Positions 13,309 to 15,548 of a stretch of 15,548 bases of DNA are shown piece after piece. The notes beneath the pieces were generated by a model. The model did no database searches and was not told the DNA's origin. It saw nothing but the letters and a program-made list of their open reading frames with translations. The stretch is from Chloroflexia bacterium (GTDB lineage: Bacteria; Chloroflexota; Chloroflexia; Thermomicrobiales; JALYUS01), in NCBI GenBank assembly GCA_025924435.1, contig JAICIL010000075.1, forward strand, positions 1 through 15,548. Reading direction: 5' to 3'. The position numbers and the translations under genes were made by a program. Positions within the stretch are counted from its first letter, which is position 1. Every line of letters begins with the position of its first letter.

Positions 13309-14274
13309 ATGCAACAGGCGACGACAATCGTGAAGCACGATGCGACGACGGGCGCGGCGGCGTTTTTGCCGGCGGGCACGACGCTCTCCATCGTGATCCC
13401 GGCATACAACGAAGCGGTCGGCATCCGCGCTGTCCTGAGCCGCATCTGCGGCGATTACCCGGACGCGGAGGTGATCGTCGTGGACGACGGCAGCACCGAC
13501 GGCACGGGCGATCAACTGCAAGGGCTGCCGGTGCGCGTCCTGCGCAGCCCGTACAACAAGGGCAACGGGGCCTCGGTGAAGGCGGGGATTCGCGCGGCGC
13601 GCGGCGATTACGTGCTGCTCCTCGATGCGGACGGGCAGCAGGAACCGGCGGATATCGGCAAATTGCTCATCCATACCGGCGTCTACGATCTGATCGTCGG
13701 CGCGCGGGCGAAATCGTCGCAGCAAAACGCCGTGCGCGCGGCCGGCAACGGCGCGCTCGAATGGATGGCGTCGTACCTCGCGGGGACGCGGATTCCCGAT
13801 CTGACGAGCGGCTTTCGCGTCTTCCGCCGCGCGGTGATCCTCGAATTCATCCATCTCCTGCCGAATCGCTACTCGTACCCGACAACCAGCACGCTCGCCT
13901 TCCTCAAGGCGGGGTACAACGTCACGTTCGTGCCGGTGGTCGCCAACAAGCGGCAGGGCGGGAAGAGCGGCCAGAAATTGTTGCGGAATGGGGGGCGGTT
14001 CATCCTCATCATCCTGCGGATGATCACGCTCTTCAGCCCGATGAAGATCTTCGCGCCCATCGCCCTGATTCTCTTCCTGCTGGGGGCGGTGTACGGCGTC
14101 GTCACGGCGATCACGCAGGTGCATGTGACGAATTCGACGGTGCTGCTCTGCCTGACAAGCATCATCATCTTCCTGATGGGGCTGATCTCCGAGCAGATCG
14201 CCGCGTTGCGCTTCGAGCGCGTCGAGCGCAGGGGCGACGACGACCCGCCGGGCCGCACGTCGCCGCCGGAGTAA
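13309..14274 (+). CDS. GT2-family polyprenyl-phosphate glycosyltransferase (DPM1-like) with two C-terminal membrane helices
   Basis: The 321-residue protein has a GT-A fold: LSIVIPAYNEAVGIRAVL at 26-43, VIVVDDGSTDGTGDQL with Asp59/Asp60, NKGNGASVKAGIRAARGDYV, and the metal-binding DAD at 106-108 in LLLDADGQQEPADI. DLTSGFRVFRRAVI follows, as in dolichol-phosphate mannosyltransferase-like enzymes that charge polyprenyl phosphate with a sugar on the inner membrane face. Two membrane helices lie at about 247-270 and 277-298, with a charged tail after them, the architecture of bacterial polyprenyl-phosphate hexose synthases. The ATG at 13309 has GGGGA four bases upstream. It is four bases ahead of the membrane protein gene, which could handle the lipid-linked product. 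The sugar is not known. Confidence 0.92.
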   Translation: MQQATTIVKHDATTGAAAFLPAGTTLSIVIPAYNEAVGIRAVLSRICGDYPDAEVIVVDDGSTDGTGDQLQGLPVRVLRSPYNKGNGASVKAGIRAARGDYVLLLDADGQQEPADIGKLLIHTGVYDLIVGARAKSSQQNAVRAAGNGALEWMASYLAGTRIPDLTSGFRVFRRAVILEFIHLLPNRYSYPTTSTLAFLKAGYNVTFVPVVANKRQGGKSGQKLLRNGGRFILIILRMITLFSPMKIFAPIALILFLLGAVYGVVTAITQVHVTNSTVLLCLTSIIIFLMGLISEQIAALRFERVERRGDDDPPGRTSPPE

Positions 14275-14278
14275 CATT

Positions 14279-15274
14279 GTGTCCAGACGATCCCGCTCCC
14301 TGTACTATCTCCGGCGCTGGCTGCCGCGCCTGCTCGGCATCGCGCTCTCGGCCGTCGCCATCGCGGTTGTCGGCCCGCGCGACGTGATCGCGGGGCTGGG
14401 CGCGGCGAATCCGTGGCTTGTCGCCATCGCGGCGGTCGCGGTCTTCCCGCTCCTCGCGCCGAAAGCGCGGCGCTGGCAGATCGTCTTGGCGGATTTCGGT
14501 ATCGCCCTGCCGTGGCGCGACGCCTTCCGCTTCTACGCCATCGGCCTCTGGGCGGCGATCGTCACGCCCGGCCAGTTGGGCGACGGCCTCAAGGCGTGGT
14601 ACGTCCAAAGCCGGGGCGGCAATCTCGCGCCCGCGCTGGCGAGCGTGGTCGTGGACCGGCTGTTCGATGTCCTGATGCTGCTCTGCGCCGCCGCCGTCGG
14701 CGTGGCGATCTACGGCGCGGCGTTCGGGGCGCAGTTCGCGGTCATCGGCGCGCTGACCGTCGTGACGATCTGCGGCATCGCGGTCGCCGCGCGCCCGTCG
14801 CTGCGGCGGCGCGCCGCCGCCGTTCTGCCGCCCCCAATCCGCTGGCGGATCGGGCGGGTGCGCTGGGTCGCCGCCGTGCAGGACGCGCATCTTTCCGGCG
14901 CCAGCCTGCTGCGCGCGCTCGGCTGGTCGGTCGCGTCGTTCGCGGCGACGCTGGCGCGCATCTACCTCTGCTTCCGCGCCGTGGATGTCCGGCTGCCGCT
15001 CGCGACCTTCGTCGCGGTGGTCGGCCTCTCGTCGCTCGCCGGGCTGCTCTCCGTCAGCGGCATCGGCACGCGGGACTGGGCGCTGATCGCCCTGCTCGGC
15101 CGGCAGGGCATCGGCCACGACACGGCGCTCGCCGCCTCCTTCCTCATCTTGTTCCTCAATCTGACGAACATCGTGCCCGGCTTGATCGCGTGGTATCGCG
15201 ACCCCGTGCCGCTGCGGAAACGACCGGCGCCCGAACCGCGCGATGTGATGGCGACGCCGGGGGTGACGCCGTGA
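14279..15274 (+). CDS. Lysyl-PG synthase-type transmembrane protein (UPF0104/YbhN-like)
   Basis: The 331-residue integral membrane protein has about seven or eight hydrophobic segments, at roughly 17-32, 45-61, 84-98, 127-147, 150-170, 210-232, 238-262 and 283-305. Family signatures are TPGQLGDGLKAW (96-107), matching the P-G-x-x-G-D loop of the lysylphosphatidylglycerol synthase transmembrane region, VVVDRLFDVLML (123-134), and SVSGIGTRDW late in the chain. The soluble aminoacyl-transferase domain of MprF is absent. Such stand-alone domains, next to polyprenyl-phosphate sugar synthases, are thought to move lipids or lipid-linked sugars across the membrane. That function is inferred from context. 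The GTG start at 14279 has CGGAG seven bases upstream, within the end of the previous gene. Its stop overlaps the next start as GTGA. Confidence 0.9.
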   Translation: MSRRSRSLYYLRRWLPRLLGIALSAVAIAVVGPRDVIAGLGAANPWLVAIAAVAVFPLLAPKARRWQIVLADFGIALPWRDAFRFYAIGLWAAIVTPGQLGDGLKAWYVQSRGGNLAPALASVVVDRLFDVLMLLCAAAVGVAIYGAAFGAQFAVIGALTVVTICGIAVAARPSLRRRAAAVLPPPIRWRIGRVRWVAAVQDAHLSGASLLRALGWSVASFAATLARIYLCFRAVDVRLPLATFVAVVGLSSLAGLLSVSGIGTRDWALIALLGRQGIGHDTALAASFLILFLNLTNIVPGLIAWYRDPVPLRKRPAPEPRDVMATPGVTP

Positions 15275-15548
15275 CCGACCCGGCGTCCGTCGCGCGGGCG
15301 ACGCTCCTGCGCCTCGTCGTCTGGGGCGCGTTCGTCGCGCTCGGCTTGGTCGGCGTCGTCCGCACCGGCCTGACTGCCGGGCCGGTGGGCGGCGTCTTCG
15401 CGACGGCCCAGAGTATCGTCGAGCAGGGCACGATCGCGGTGGATGGGAACACGGCGATGGTCGGCGCGCTCGACGCGCCCGCGTCGGGCCTCGCCTACGT
15501 CAGCAATCATTTCGTCGCGGCGGCGGACCCCGGCGCGGCGCTGCTCGC
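15271..15548 (+). CDS. Membrane protein, N-terminal fragment, possibly GT-C/GT39-like glycosyltransferase
   Basis: Only the first 92 codons are in the window. After the GTG start (GTGA overlap with the upstream gene) come a short polar N-terminus and a membrane helix at about residues 14-36. A loop beginning with AQSIVEQGTIAVDG follows. The spacing of a first helix followed by a 'seat-of-chain, EQGT-A-D' loop is common at the start of large multi-pass mannosyl- or arabinosyltransferase-like proteins, which use polyprenyl-phosphate sugars. This fits the GT2 and UPF0104 genes just upstream. The family call is tentative because the catalytic loop is not yet reached or not clear. Confidence 0.6.
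   Translation, partial: MTDPASVARATLLRLVVWGAFVALGLVGVVRTGLTAGPVGGVFATAQSIVEQGTIAVDGNTAMVGALDAPASGLAYVSNHFVAAADPGAALL

Overview
The window is uniformly GC-rich (about 70% where counted by hand), with tight operons, 4-base gene overlaps, many GTG/TTG starts, a housekeeping-type promoter and a Gram-positive-style T-box leader in front of a valyl-tRNA synthetase gene. No rRNA or lineage-defining gene is present. T-box control, high GC and the gene style would fit a Chloroflexota bacterium (Thermomicrobia-like) or a related deep lineage. That placement is an inference, not a proof.

Left part, minus strand (1-2444): a gene for a membrane-anchored protein with an extracellular carboxypeptidase-regulatory/transthyretin-like domain, followed by a malate/L-lactate dehydrogenase (Ldh_2 type) gene that runs off the left edge. 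Middle (2445-5551, plus strand): a compact divergent control region with two back-to-back promoters, then a well-formed T-box riboswitch (specifier GTC, acceptor-pairing bulge TGGT, intrinsic terminator), then valS. Seven-base tandem repeats flank the leader on both sides.

Right part (5564-15548, mostly plus strand): an envelope-glycan type locus. A flavin-reductase-like protein, a CxxC glutaredoxin-like protein and a membrane-anchored TPR protein lead into a GT4 glycosyltransferase. Next come a low-GC gene for a free-standing ClpX-type zinc finger protein, a small helical protein whose C-terminus is encoded by palindromic repeats, and two more GT4 enzymes. A minus-strand Asp-box beta-propeller gene meets the third GT4 gene tail to tail, the two stop codons sharing the same TTAA. 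Rightward genes then resume from a fresh promoter: a DPM-like GT2 with two C-terminal membrane helices, a lysyl-PG-synthase-type (UPF0104) membrane protein, and the start of a further membrane protein, possibly a GT-C transferase. Together they look like a set for making a polyprenyl-linked surface glycan.

The most unusual points are the solo ClpX zinc-finger gene with foreign base composition inside a glycosyltransferase operon, preceded by a 12-codon mini-ORF with an ATGA overlap; palindromic repeats used as protein-coding sequence that may also supply the next gene's ribosome site; four distinct short repeat families within 11 kb; and a second T-box-like core inside the valS leader.
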